DNA of 64,000 nucleotides. It comes from Pusillibacter faecalis. Lineage in GTDB: Bacteria; Bacillota; Clostridia; Oscillospirales; Oscillospiraceae. The notes beneath the pieces were generated by a model, which worked only from the letters and a program-made list of their open reading frames with translations, searched no databases and was not told the origin of the DNA. The DNA lies in NCBI RefSeq assembly GCF_018408705.1, contig NZ_AP023420.1, positions 2,604,001 to 2,668,000 of the forward strand, given 5' to 3'. The position numbers and the translations under genes were made by a program. Shown piece by piece: positions 58,484 through 64,000 of this stretch (the stretch's first letter is position 1; every line of letters begins with the position of its first letter).

Positions 58484-58776
58484 GTGTTTTCCTCCAATCT
58501 TTGTAATTCCTCCGCGCTCAGAATTGGTGTACGAGTATTCCAGGCGAGGCGGGTTTTATAATAGTCATAGCTCCAAATGGAAAAGTTAATTCCGCACTCG
58601 CACTCAATGCTAACCGGATCGCCGCCACTATCAGGGTCATAGAAGGTCGGCTTCCAGTCCTCCGGGCCGTGTTCCTTTGGTGTTCTGCCACACATACACG
58701 GCACCAGCACCCCCGCATCCGTCAGCCGTTTCGCCGCCTCGTGGTCGCCCAGCAGGGCGCGCCTTTCGGCTGTCAT
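58480..58776 (-). CDS. Lar-like restriction alleviation family protein (98 aa)
   Basis: VPCMCGRTP, then VSIECECGINFSIWSYDYYKTRLAWNTRTP: a zinc ribbon with the closing A..WN.R signature of Lar-type proteins. The classic Lar protein eases type I restriction. Here the spacing between the Cys pairs is longer than usual. Activity is inferred from family resemblance. Confidence 0.7.
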   Translation of the reverse strand: MTAERRALLGDHEAAKRLTDAGVLVPCMCGRTPKEHGPEDWKPTFYDPDSGGDPVSIECECGINFSIWSYDYYKTRLAWNTRTPILSAEELQRLEENT

Positions 58777-58821
58777 GTCATCCTCCTGACTGGCTCTGCG
58801 TAAATCTCAAGCAGAAGCGTT

Positions 58822-59154
58822 TTACTTTTCATGCCGTCCAGCCTCCCACTCCCGGTAAATGGTCATGAAATCCTCTGCCCGGAGCGTTACAAGCCACTCC
58901 TCCCGGCTGTGCCTGTGAAATACCACGGGAATCAAAGAGGCAACCGCGTCCCTGACAGCTTGCTTCAATGCCTCCCGAACATTCAGCCGTTCAACGGCCT
59001 TGCACTCGATATGGAGGCCCGGAAGCCCGATCACGTCCGCTGCCTCTCCGGTTTTTCCGCAGTACTGCGCTGTTCTGCGGCACTCATAGCCCTGCTCCCG
59101 CAGGAAGTGGACCAGCCGCAGCTCTCCCTCTTTTCCCTTGCGCTTGCTGTTCAT
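58822..59154 (-). CDS. Holliday-junction-resolvase-type nuclease (110 aa)
   Basis: NSKRKGKEGELRLVHFLREQGY, then GEAADVIGLPGLHIECKAVERLN: the E...D...ExK layout of Hjc/VRR-like nucleases (Glu near 10, Asp near 36, ExK near 46). The rest is helix and strand of the same fold. It probably resolves branched DNA before packaging. ATG 59154 overlaps the upstream stop; the longer frame lies inside the replication gene. Confidence 0.8.
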   Translation of the reverse strand: MNSKRKGKEGELRLVHFLREQGYECRRTAQYCGKTGEAADVIGLPGLHIECKAVERLNVREALKQAVRDAVASLIPVVFHRHSREEWLVTLRAEDFMTIYREWEAGRHEK

Positions 59155-59861
59155 TTCACATACCCCCAGGCGCTTTTGTTCGAGCTCTCCGCTGAGGACT
59201 TCTTGCCGAATTCCCGCTTTTTCTCCAGCGCGTCCCAATCCGCAAGGCACCGGACGCCGCGCGATTGCTTGTCCTGCAGGATTTTGCGGATATACGGCCA
59301 TGTGGCCGCTTTGCTGTCCAGGGCGATGTCAAAGGCCCTCCGGCATACTTCTGCGCCCATGACTTCTGCAAACCCGCGCAGTTCGTCAAGGGAGGACGGG
59401 GACGCGGATGGGTTTACCCGGTTCAGATAGTCAGACACTACCTCCGCTTCCGCTCCTGTTGGCAGTGGGGGGGTAGGGGGGGGACAACCCTGACCCTGAC
59501 CCTGACCTTGTCCTTGTCCTTGACCTTGTCCATGGCTTTTTTCGCTTTCTTCAAAACCCATTGGGTTTTTTGGGTTTTCAGTAAACCAATTCGGTTTTTC
59601 TCCCTTAGGTGGTCTTCCGCCTTTTTTACCATTTTCCCGGTTGGTTGTAGCGGTTGCCTCTTGCGCCTGCAAAGATTCGTCGATGTCCCTTTTGATGGCT
59701 GGCCAAACGTACCGTTCATTCCCGTTGAATTCTGGCTCCACTCCCGACGCACGATATTTCATCATGGCCAGCACCAGACGCCCCACTTCACCGTCACTGT
59801 ACGGCTCGAAATAGCTTTCGTAGCTCATCCAAAGCTTGACATATTCCTTTTTTTCCGCCAT
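59151..59861 (-). CDS. Phage replication protein, DUF6291 plus DnaD-like C-terminus
   Basis: 236 residues. N-terminal YVKLWMSYESYFEPYSDGEVGRLVLAMMKY is the DUF6291 pattern; then ENGKKGGRPPKGEKP, a linker with seven consecutive Gly-Gln pairs (about residues 113-126), and a DnaD-type helical end (LRGFAEVMGAEVCRRAFDIALD, ATWPYIRKIL). It probably binds origin DNA and recruits host replication proteins. The Gly-Gln array is coded by hexamer repeats at 59491-59535 that may slip. Confidence 0.75.
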   Translation of the reverse strand: MAEKKEYVKLWMSYESYFEPYSDGEVGRLVLAMMKYRASGVEPEFNGNERYVWPAIKRDIDESLQAQEATATTNRENGKKGGRPPKGEKPNWFTENPKNPMGFEESEKSHGQGQGQGQGQGQGQGCPPPTPPLPTGAEAEVVSDYLNRVNPSASPSSLDELRGFAEVMGAEVCRRAFDIALDSKAATWPYIRKILQDKQSRGVRCLADWDALEKKREFGKKSSAESSNKSAWGYVK

Positions 59862-59865
59862 TGCC

Positions 59866-60030
59866 TTACTCCTCTTCGGAGCGTCGAACTACAACGTCAA
59901 AGTTGTTCTTTCCTGCGGTAAACAACCGGAGCAAAGCGGGAAGTTCGCATTCACGCACCCCTTGAATAGTTACCGTATCGTTTGCATCGTCCAGATAACC
60001 ACCGTCAATAACAAACAGTGTATATTTCAT
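59866..60030 (-). CDS. Small early protein (54 aa)
   Basis: 54 residues: MKYTLFVIDGGYLDDANDTV, then VRECELPALLRLFTAG. ATG 60030 follows GGAGGGCT. Lies between SSB and the replication protein. Function unknown. Confidence 0.65.
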   Translation of the reverse strand: MKYTLFVIDGGYLDDANDTVTIQGVRECELPALLRLFTAGKNNFDVVVRRSEEE

Positions 60031-60044
60031 TGATAGCCCTCCAA

Positions 60045-60461
60045 TCAAAACGGTAGCTCGCCGTCTTCCTCGCTGATCTCTGCAAAGTCGGAGGCGGAAA
60101 CGTCCACACCGCGGGAGACAGGACGGGAGCCCTGGTCATCTTTCTTGGAATCCCCAAAGTAGACGTTATCCGCGATCACCTCGGCGCTGCGGCGCTTGCC
60201 GCCGTCCTTGTCCGTCCAGTCCCGGATTTGCAGGCGGCCCTCCACCACAGCCATGCGGCCTTTGGAGAAGTACTTGCTGACAAATTCAGCGGTAGAGCGC
60301 CAGGCCACAATATCAATGAAGTCCGTCTCCTTCTCGCCGGACTGAGACTTGAAGTCCCGGTCCACGGCCAGGGTGAAGGATGTAACAGCGGTGCCGCTCT
60401 GGGTGCGGCGCAGCTCCGGGTCACGGGTCAGGCGGCCCATGAGTGTAATGTGGTTAAGCAT
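60045..60461 (-). CDS. ssb: Single-stranded DNA-binding protein
   Basis: 138 residues: OB fold opening LNHITLMGRLTRDPELRRTQ, TSFTLAVDRDF, DFIDIVAWRSTAEFVSKYFSKG and VVEGRLQIRDW, ending with the acidic tip EEDGELPF used to bind partner proteins. ATG 60461 after GGAGGG. It overlaps the annealing-protein gene by 8 bp and protects single strands during phage replication and recombination. Confidence 0.95.
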   Translation of the reverse strand: MLNHITLMGRLTRDPELRRTQSGTAVTSFTLAVDRDFKSQSGEKETDFIDIVAWRSTAEFVSKYFSKGRMAVVEGRLQIRDWTDKDGGKRRSAEVIADNVYFGDSKKDDQGSRPVSRGVDVSASDFAEISEEDGELPF

Positions 60462-61173
60462 CGGCACCCTCCAATTCCTCCAAGATAGTATCAAAATCCT
60501 TTGTCAGGATGTCTTTGGCACTGGAATAACCGTATTTCTTCAGCAGCGCTTTGGCGTCTTGCTTGGTCAGTCCGTGCCGCCCAGCGGCGGCATAGAAGAA
60601 CTTCACCTGGGCGGGGGAGATGGGAAATTCCGGATTTTTGGCGTTGAAGTAGGCGCTGGCGTCCTCCGTGTCGCTCTCCACGTCCTGGGTGAAGCTGTCG
60701 GACATACAGCCAAGAGACAGCGCCGCAGAGACCAGGGCCCGCTTCTGGGCCATCTTTAGGGCGCTGTTTGCGCCATCAAAGGGGGACTGCCGTCCGTTGC
60801 GGCCTTCCCGGGTGTTAGCAGAGCCGTAGGAGCTGGTGATGGTATACTCCCGCCCGTCCACGATCTTGACCAGGTCGCAGCGGACGGCGTAGAAAAAGAA
60901 CCCGCTCTCCGCGTCTTCCAGCTTGCTCTCTATGTGGTATCTCTGGCACAGGCCATAGGCCACGGCTACCTTTTCCGCGCCGGCCTTAAAGAGCGTTGGG
61001 TGCTTGGTCTGGGCACTGCCGTCCTTCCGGCGAATCATGCCGAAGTCCACGCCCCGCCGCAAGGTGGCCGGAGCGCCGCCGAAGACAGATATCTCATAAT
61101 CCCCGGTGTGGGGCTTTTTCTGGACAGCCAGCGGAGATGCGCTGTAACTATAAAGCATCAATTCCTCACTCAT
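60454..61173 (-). CDS. Putative single-strand annealing/recombination protein
   Basis: 239 residues with AQTKHPTLFKAGAEKVAVAYGL, YEITVTSSYGSANTRE-like text (here REYTITSSYGSANTREG) and NSALKMAQKRALVSAALSLGCMSDSFTQDVE, a layout that I associate with phage annealing-type proteins, followed by a C-terminal helical domain (ISPAQVKFFYAAAGRHGLTKQDAKALLKKYG). Between SSB and a RecB-like exonuclease, as in phage recombination operons. Assignment leans on context. Confidence 0.6.
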   Translation of the reverse strand: MSEELMLYSYSASPLAVQKKPHTGDYEISVFGGAPATLRRGVDFGMIRRKDGSAQTKHPTLFKAGAEKVAVAYGLCQRYHIESKLEDAESGFFFYAVRCDLVKIVDGREYTITSSYGSANTREGRNGRQSPFDGANSALKMAQKRALVSAALSLGCMSDSFTQDVESDTEDASAYFNAKNPEFPISPAQVKFFYAAAGRHGLTKQDAKALLKKYGYSSAKDILTKDFDTILEELEGADA

Positions 61174-61742
61174 GTGCGTTTCTTCCTTTCGGTGGCGTTG
61201 TTCAGAAACAAACAGGCATCCAGCAGGGCCCGGTCCGCCGGGACTTCCCGCAGCTGATAGGTGCCGTCTGCGCTGAGTTTTAAGGCGTAGAGGTGTGTAC
61301 AGTGATATCGTGGCGGAAGGAGCGCTTGATAGGCCGTCAGCTGAGCCCGGAGTGCGGCGCTGTAAAGCTGCCCGGTCTTGATATCCAGGATGCAGGTGCG
61401 CCCGTCATAGAGGGTTCCATACCGGTCCAGAGTCCCGGCGTAGCCAAGCTCCAGGGTTCCCATAGGGTGCTCGATCAGCTCCCAGTCCGGCCGGTAGTCC
61501 TTCAAAAACCGCCGATAGGCGTTGAGATACCCGGCGATCTGCGCGGATTCCTCCGGCTCTTCGCCATAGTCAATCAGGGCGCAGGCCTCGTGGACCGCAG
61601 TCCCACGCCGGGCCGCTGCCTCCGCGAGCCATGGCTCATCCGATTTGTAGTCATAGGCCAGGAAGCGGCAGATATGGGTGACGCTGGGGAGGTCCACGCC
61701 ATCCAGCGTATAGGTATGGGATGCCTCATGAAATTGAATCAT
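61170..61742 (-). CDS. RecB-like PD-(D/E)xK exonuclease
   Basis: 190 residues: ARRGTAVHEACALIDYGEE (motif with His/Glu), ELGYAGTLDRYGTLYDGRTCILDIKTG (the GxxDxxG...DxK active site, Asp and Lys of the motif clear), then LRAQLTAYQALL (QxxxY). This is the Cas4/RecB nuclease fold in a minimal form. It would resect ends for the annealing protein encoded next; the two genes overlap as ATGA. Confidence 0.88.
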   Translation of the reverse strand: MIQFHEASHTYTLDGVDLPSVTHICRFLAYDYKSDEPWLAEAAARRGTAVHEACALIDYGEEPEESAQIAGYLNAYRRFLKDYRPDWELIEHPMGTLELGYAGTLDRYGTLYDGRTCILDIKTGQLYSAALRAQLTAYQALLPPRYHCTHLYALKLSADGTYQLREVPADRALLDACLFLNNATERKKRT

Positions 61743-62056
61743 GGGAACGCCCTCCTCTCCGTGATGCTGGAGCCCTCCATCCAGGCGTCAAACTGCTGCT
61801 CTTCCTCAGCCGTGAGGGTATCAAAAAATTCTGTCACCCGCCGCTTCAAAGACATGCGGCAGCTCTCACAGAGCACAGGCCCCACCGGCATAGGCTGGTC
61901 GCAGGCGGGACAGAAGGCCGCCTCTTCGATGTGGGGTTCCAGGCAGACCGGGCAGACAACCTCCTGGAATTCTGCCCTGGGGTCCACCGTGGGGTCTTGA
62001 TATGTTCGGATGTGCGGCTTATCGAAAAACGTGCCGCAGAGTTCGCAATAGTACAC
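61739..62056 (-). CDS. Zinc-ribbon protein (105 aa)
   Basis: Three CxxC pairs in the first 75 residues (YYCELCGTFF, VCPVCLEPH, FCPACDQPM) and LCESCRMSLKRR, then an acidic helix. GGAGGC precedes the ATG. ATGA overlap with the exonuclease gene, so they are probably made together. Function unknown. Confidence 0.7.
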   Translation of the reverse strand: MYYCELCGTFFDKPHIRTYQDPTVDPRAEFQEVVCPVCLEPHIEEAAFCPACDQPMPVGPVLCESCRMSLKRRVTEFFDTLTAEEEQQFDAWMEGSSITERRAFP

Positions 62057-62071
62057 GCATTTGGCCTCCTT

Positions 62072-62578
62072 TCATTCCTCGCACCACCAGATATCAGCCG
62101 TTTTCACGCCCAGGGATAAGGCCTCTTGGTGCCCCTGGACTGCCAAATCTATACGGTTTCCCCGGATAGCAGGGCCGGTATCGTCCGCCCGCAGGCGCAG
62201 CATTTCGCCGTTGCGCTCGATCATGATGGTGCTGCCCAGCGGAATCACGGCAGGGTCCACAGCGCAGCTTACATAGGGCGTCACGCGCCGTCCGCTGGCA
62301 GTGATGCCGGAGCCTGTCCCGCAGATGTGGGGCCGTTCCTCGCAGCAGTAGAAGGTGATGGTCACGTCCTCCAGCTTGGTTGAGCGGGCCAGCAGTGCGG
62401 CCTCAATCAGCTCATTTTCAGCCGCCTCCAGCTCGTCCAACGGGATCTCCGGCATGATGGCTTTTGTGTGTTCCGGGCGCGGAGGCTCCGCATCCACATT
62501 CAGCGCCAGGAATCCAATTAACCAGATTGCCAGAAGCCCGATGAAGCAAAGATATGTAAGAATCTGCCGTCGCTTCAT
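62072..62578 (-). CDS. Membrane-anchored 3D-domain (RlpA-like) protein
   Basis: 168 residues. Start ATG 62578 gives an N-terminal anchor (ILTYLCFIGLLAIWLIGFLAL), a linker helix, then the double-psi barrel: DVTITFYCCEERPHICGTGSG, SCAVDPAVIPLGSTIMIE and DDTGPAIRGNRIDL with the Asp residues that name the 3D fold. Related domains cut or bind cell wall. In a prophage early region it might remodel the wall or act in superinfection control. Confidence 0.85.
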   Translation of the reverse strand: MKRRQILTYLCFIGLLAIWLIGFLALNVDAEPPRPEHTKAIMPEIPLDELEAAENELIEAALLARSTKLEDVTITFYCCEERPHICGTGSGITASGRRVTPYVSCAVDPAVIPLGSTIMIERNGEMLRLRADDTGPAIRGNRIDLAVQGHQEALSLGVKTADIWWCEE

Positions 62579-62670
62579 ACCCGCCCCTCCAGCTTGTCCA
62601 CCACCCAGAAAAGGCCTCTGGTAAATGTGCATACTCCCAGCAGCACAAAGAAAAATGTTAAATTGCTCAT
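62575..62670 (-). CDS. 31-aa membrane microprotein A
   Basis: 31 residues: one helix (LTFFFVLLGVCTFTRGLFWVV) and the end DKLEGRV. AAGGAG precedes ATG 62670 and the stop overlaps the 3D-gene start (ATGA). Its length, single helix and (D/N)-(K/Q)-L-(E/D)-G-R end match the microprotein at 63656-63751. Confidence 0.65.
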   Translation of the reverse strand: MSNLTFFFVLLGVCTFTRGLFWVVDKLEGRV

Positions 62671-62722
62671 TGGCTTCTCCTTCAGTTCCATCAAATGAAT
62701 ACCGGGGTCATGCGCCGCCCGA

Positions 62723-62824
62723 TCAAGAATCAGTTCCTTCAACGCGGCAGAGATTGTCAAACTCGCGGTTCACGTATCGGGCCATACCTCTTAATTCTTG
62801 AATTGTTGTCGGTTCATTTTTCAT
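62723..62824 (-). CDS. Small early protein (33 aa)
   Basis: 33 residues: KNEPTTIQELRGMARYVNRE then FDNLCRVEGTDS. GGAGG lies 11 bases upstream. Its leader is opposite the candidate RNA at 62846-62957. Low certainty because of size. Confidence 0.45.
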   Translation of the reverse strand: MKNEPTTIQELRGMARYVNREFDNLCRVEGTDS

Positions 62825-62845
62825 GTTAAAAATATCCTCCTATTC

Positions 62846-62957
62846 TTGCCAGAGGCCGGAGGATGTGTTATACTGTCTCCGATACCTCGTGGTCCTTTCA
62901 CGTGGTGTCATGGGCTGTCCTCTGTTACCGACAGAGGCAGCCCGCTTTTTATTTTTC
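62846..62957 (+). ncRNA. Candidate plus-strand small RNA
   Basis: Promoter TTGCCA (62846-62851), 17 bases, TATACT (62869-62874). About 77 nt later a 13-bp hairpin (GGGCTG[T]CCTCTGT with ACAGAGGCAGCCC, loop TACCG) is followed by a T-rich tail ending near 62957. No frame fits inside. All neighbouring genes are on the other strand, so the RNA is antisense to their leaders. Confidence 0.55.
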
Positions 62958-63371
62958 GTCCACAATGATTGTCCCTGTGGTGTAATAAATCATGTGACGA
63001 TTTCCGTCTTCATCATCGAATAAAATGTAACTCTCCCGGTCTGTTTCAACGTCAAACTTTCCCGAATACTCCTTGATAAGCTGACCGTTTATGTCGTAGA
63101 CAGATACTGTTCTCTCAATCCCACCAGACAAATTGCTCTGCTGGTCTTTCAAAGCCCTATGTCCGCTCTCAGAATTAAGCCGATACCAGATATAGGCGCC
63201 ACAAATCAGCGCAGTAATTAAAACTGTTGCCGCTGTTGCGATTGAGAGTCCAATTTTCAAGCCCTTTTCGTATTGTTTATCAGTCGCTATTGCTCCCCGT
63301 AACAAAAATCCTGCGATAGATAGGCCGAAAACGCCTGTGATAATAACGAATACCCATGCTCCGATTGTCAT
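62949..63371 (-). CDS. Two-helix membrane protein (140 aa)
   Basis: Helices at about 5-25 and 42-64 (IGLSIATAATVLITALICGAYIWY), then a beta domain outside or inside the membrane (ERTVSVYDINGQLIKEYSGKFD, SYILFDDEDGNRHMIYY). No family recognised. Its stop overlaps the end of the candidate plus-strand RNA. Confidence 0.7.
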   Translation of the reverse strand: MTIGAWVFVIITGVFGLSIAGFLLRGAIATDKQYEKGLKIGLSIATAATVLITALICGAYIWYRLNSESGHRALKDQQSNLSGGIERTVSVYDINGQLIKEYSGKFDVETDRESYILFDDEDGNRHMIYYTTGTIIVDEK

Positions 63372-63472
63372 AGTTTATAAACCTCGCTTTTTTATTTTCC
63401 TAAAAATAGGTGCGCTGTTGTGCTCACTTACTTGCCATGGTAGAATGTGGGCGAAATAGGTAAACAATGTTT

Positions 63473-63655
63473 TCAATCAAATCCCGCCTGGAAACTCTGA
63501 CGGATTTTTGTCCCGTGGAAGTCAAATTCCACGGTGTAATAGCGGCCTTTTGGGTGGATGTAGACCACCTCGCAGGGGTACAGGCGGCCATCCGTGGAGC
63601 CCCAATAGGTCGTGTCCAGCTCCAACGGGCGGCGGAGCTTGTCCCCAATGTTCAT
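63473..63655 (-). CDS. SH3-like early protein (60 aa)
   Basis: NIGDKLRRPLELDTTYWGS then YPCEVVYIHPKGRYYTVEFDF: a small beta barrel. Its ATG directly follows the stop of microprotein B (TAAATG). Function unknown. Confidence 0.65.
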   Translation of the reverse strand: MNIGDKLRRPLELDTTYWGSTDGRLYPCEVVYIHPKGRYYTVEFDFHGTKIRQSFQAGFD

Positions 63656-63751
63656 TTACCGGCCATCCAGTTGATTGACCAGGCGGAATATCCATTCGGT
63701 GGCCTTCCAGGCACCGATGGCTGCGAGCGCAGCGGTTAAAAACCAGTTCAT
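63656..63751 (-). CDS. 31-aa membrane microprotein B
   Basis: 31 residues: NWFLTAALAAIGAWKATEWI, then FRLVNQLDGR. ATG 63751 overlaps the upstream stop (ATGA) and its stop abuts the next start. Same length and C-terminal pattern as microprotein A. Confidence 0.6.
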   Translation of the reverse strand: MNWFLTAALAAIGAWKATEWIFRLVNQLDGR

Positions 63752-63951
63752 GATCTGGCCCCCTCGCACAGACGGCGGGCCAGGGTTTCCGCGGTGATGG
63801 TGCCGTCCTTGTTGAGCGGGTAGCGCTTGCGGATAGCCCGGTGGTCTTTGAGGCCGGTGTATCTATAGATATCTCCATAGCCCAGCAGGTGCCGGCCTCC
63901 GGTAAATTCCAGAATCGCGGCCAGATTGTCACGGTAGTATTTGTTTTCCAT
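63748..63951 (-). CDS. Small DNA-binding-like early protein (67 aa)
   Basis: 67 residues: ENKYYRDNLAAILEFTGGRH, GYGDIYRYTGLKDHRAIRKRYP, ITAETLARRLCEG. The middle reads like a helix-turn-helix (IYRYTGLKDHRAIRKRY). GGAGG precedes the ATG by 5 bases. It is the first complete gene of the early operon in this window; more lies to the right. Confidence 0.65.
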   Translation of the reverse strand: MENKYYRDNLAAILEFTGGRHLLGYGDIYRYTGLKDHRAIRKRYPLNKDGTITAETLARRLCEGARS

Positions 63952-64000
63952 GGGGTCCTCCTTCTATAACAGTATGGGGGCGAGCAGCAGGGTCAGAAAC

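Noticed and set aside
27205..64000. Prophage integrase, CI-type repressor or invertase
   Set aside because: I looked for tyrosine/serine recombinase and repressor motifs and found none; they probably lie beyond the right edge.
1..64000. CRISPR array, rRNA operon or intact insertion sequence
   Set aside because: No regularly spaced direct repeats, no rRNA sequence and no transposase with terminal repeats were seen.

Overview
The window looks like a chromosome segment of a gut-type anaerobic Clostridia, probably Oscillospiraceae. This is inferred from protein style (split transketolase, DUF6514, DUF4340/Gld-type exporter, Sda-type fused serine dehydratase), a GC-rich backbone and strong GGAGG ribosome sites; no rRNA is present to confirm it.

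Left end (1-4.3 kb) is an AT-rich island: a three-gene ABC-3C defence-type system (effector truncated by the window edge, middle component, ABC ATPase), a tRNA-Ala(GGC)-like sequence with an abnormal D arm that may be an integration scar, and a decayed RepA_N plasmid/ICE replication initiator. 4.4-11.6 kb is a catabolic locus: an IclR regulator divergent from a BCCT transporter, an M20 amidohydrolase, a fused [4Fe-4S] serine dehydratase and a DoeA-like (ectoine hydrolase) enzyme, ended by a perfect 23-bp hairpin. The intergenic region carries five TTTAGAA boxes, a 15-bp inverted repeat and a promoter.

12.9-20.9 kb is a signalling/export locus. A secreted protein, a RelA/SpoT-type alarmone synthetase, a response regulator and a histidine kinase form a leftward operon. 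It diverges, across a palindrome containing TATAAT on both strands, from a four-gene Gld-like ABC exporter operon. 21.4-27.3 kb holds a small XRE/DUF6514 pair, split transketolase, a large membrane protein of unknown role and a PLP aminotransferase whose promoter -35 box sits in a perfect palindrome.

From about 27.2 kb to the end lies a podovirus-like prophage that continues past the right edge (no integrase is seen). Its left border disrupts the 3' end of the aminotransferase. It carries a DnaJ-domain gene and a ribbon-helix-helix repressor, a tRNA-Trp-like gene with a wrong T loop, then rightward packaging/head/tail genes (small terminase, scaffold, capsid, large terminase, gp10-like hub, P22-type portal, tail fibre), lysis genes (holin, amidase), and ejection genes including a 1656-residue polyvalent protein. 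Two near-identical regulatory modules (RHH protein, 81-residue protein, antirepressor) flank the ejection genes. From 52 to 64 kb a leftward early operon of about 35 mostly overlapping small genes encodes SSB, a putative annealing protein, a RecB-like exonuclease, a Holliday-junction-type nuclease, a DnaD-like replication protein, a half-length sliding-clamp-like protein, a Lar-like protein, a dNTP pyrophosphohydrolase domain and many Cys-rich proteins.

The most striking observation is an invertible tail-fibre tip. A 34-bp inverted repeat inside the fibre gene brackets the current 3' end and, on the opposite strand, a second in-frame 36-codon end. Both ends stop at one shared TTAA palindrome. 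Other notable items are three candidate antisense/small RNA units in the prophage, a repeated two-hairpin leader before two late gene groups, and a G-quadruplex-prone tract.
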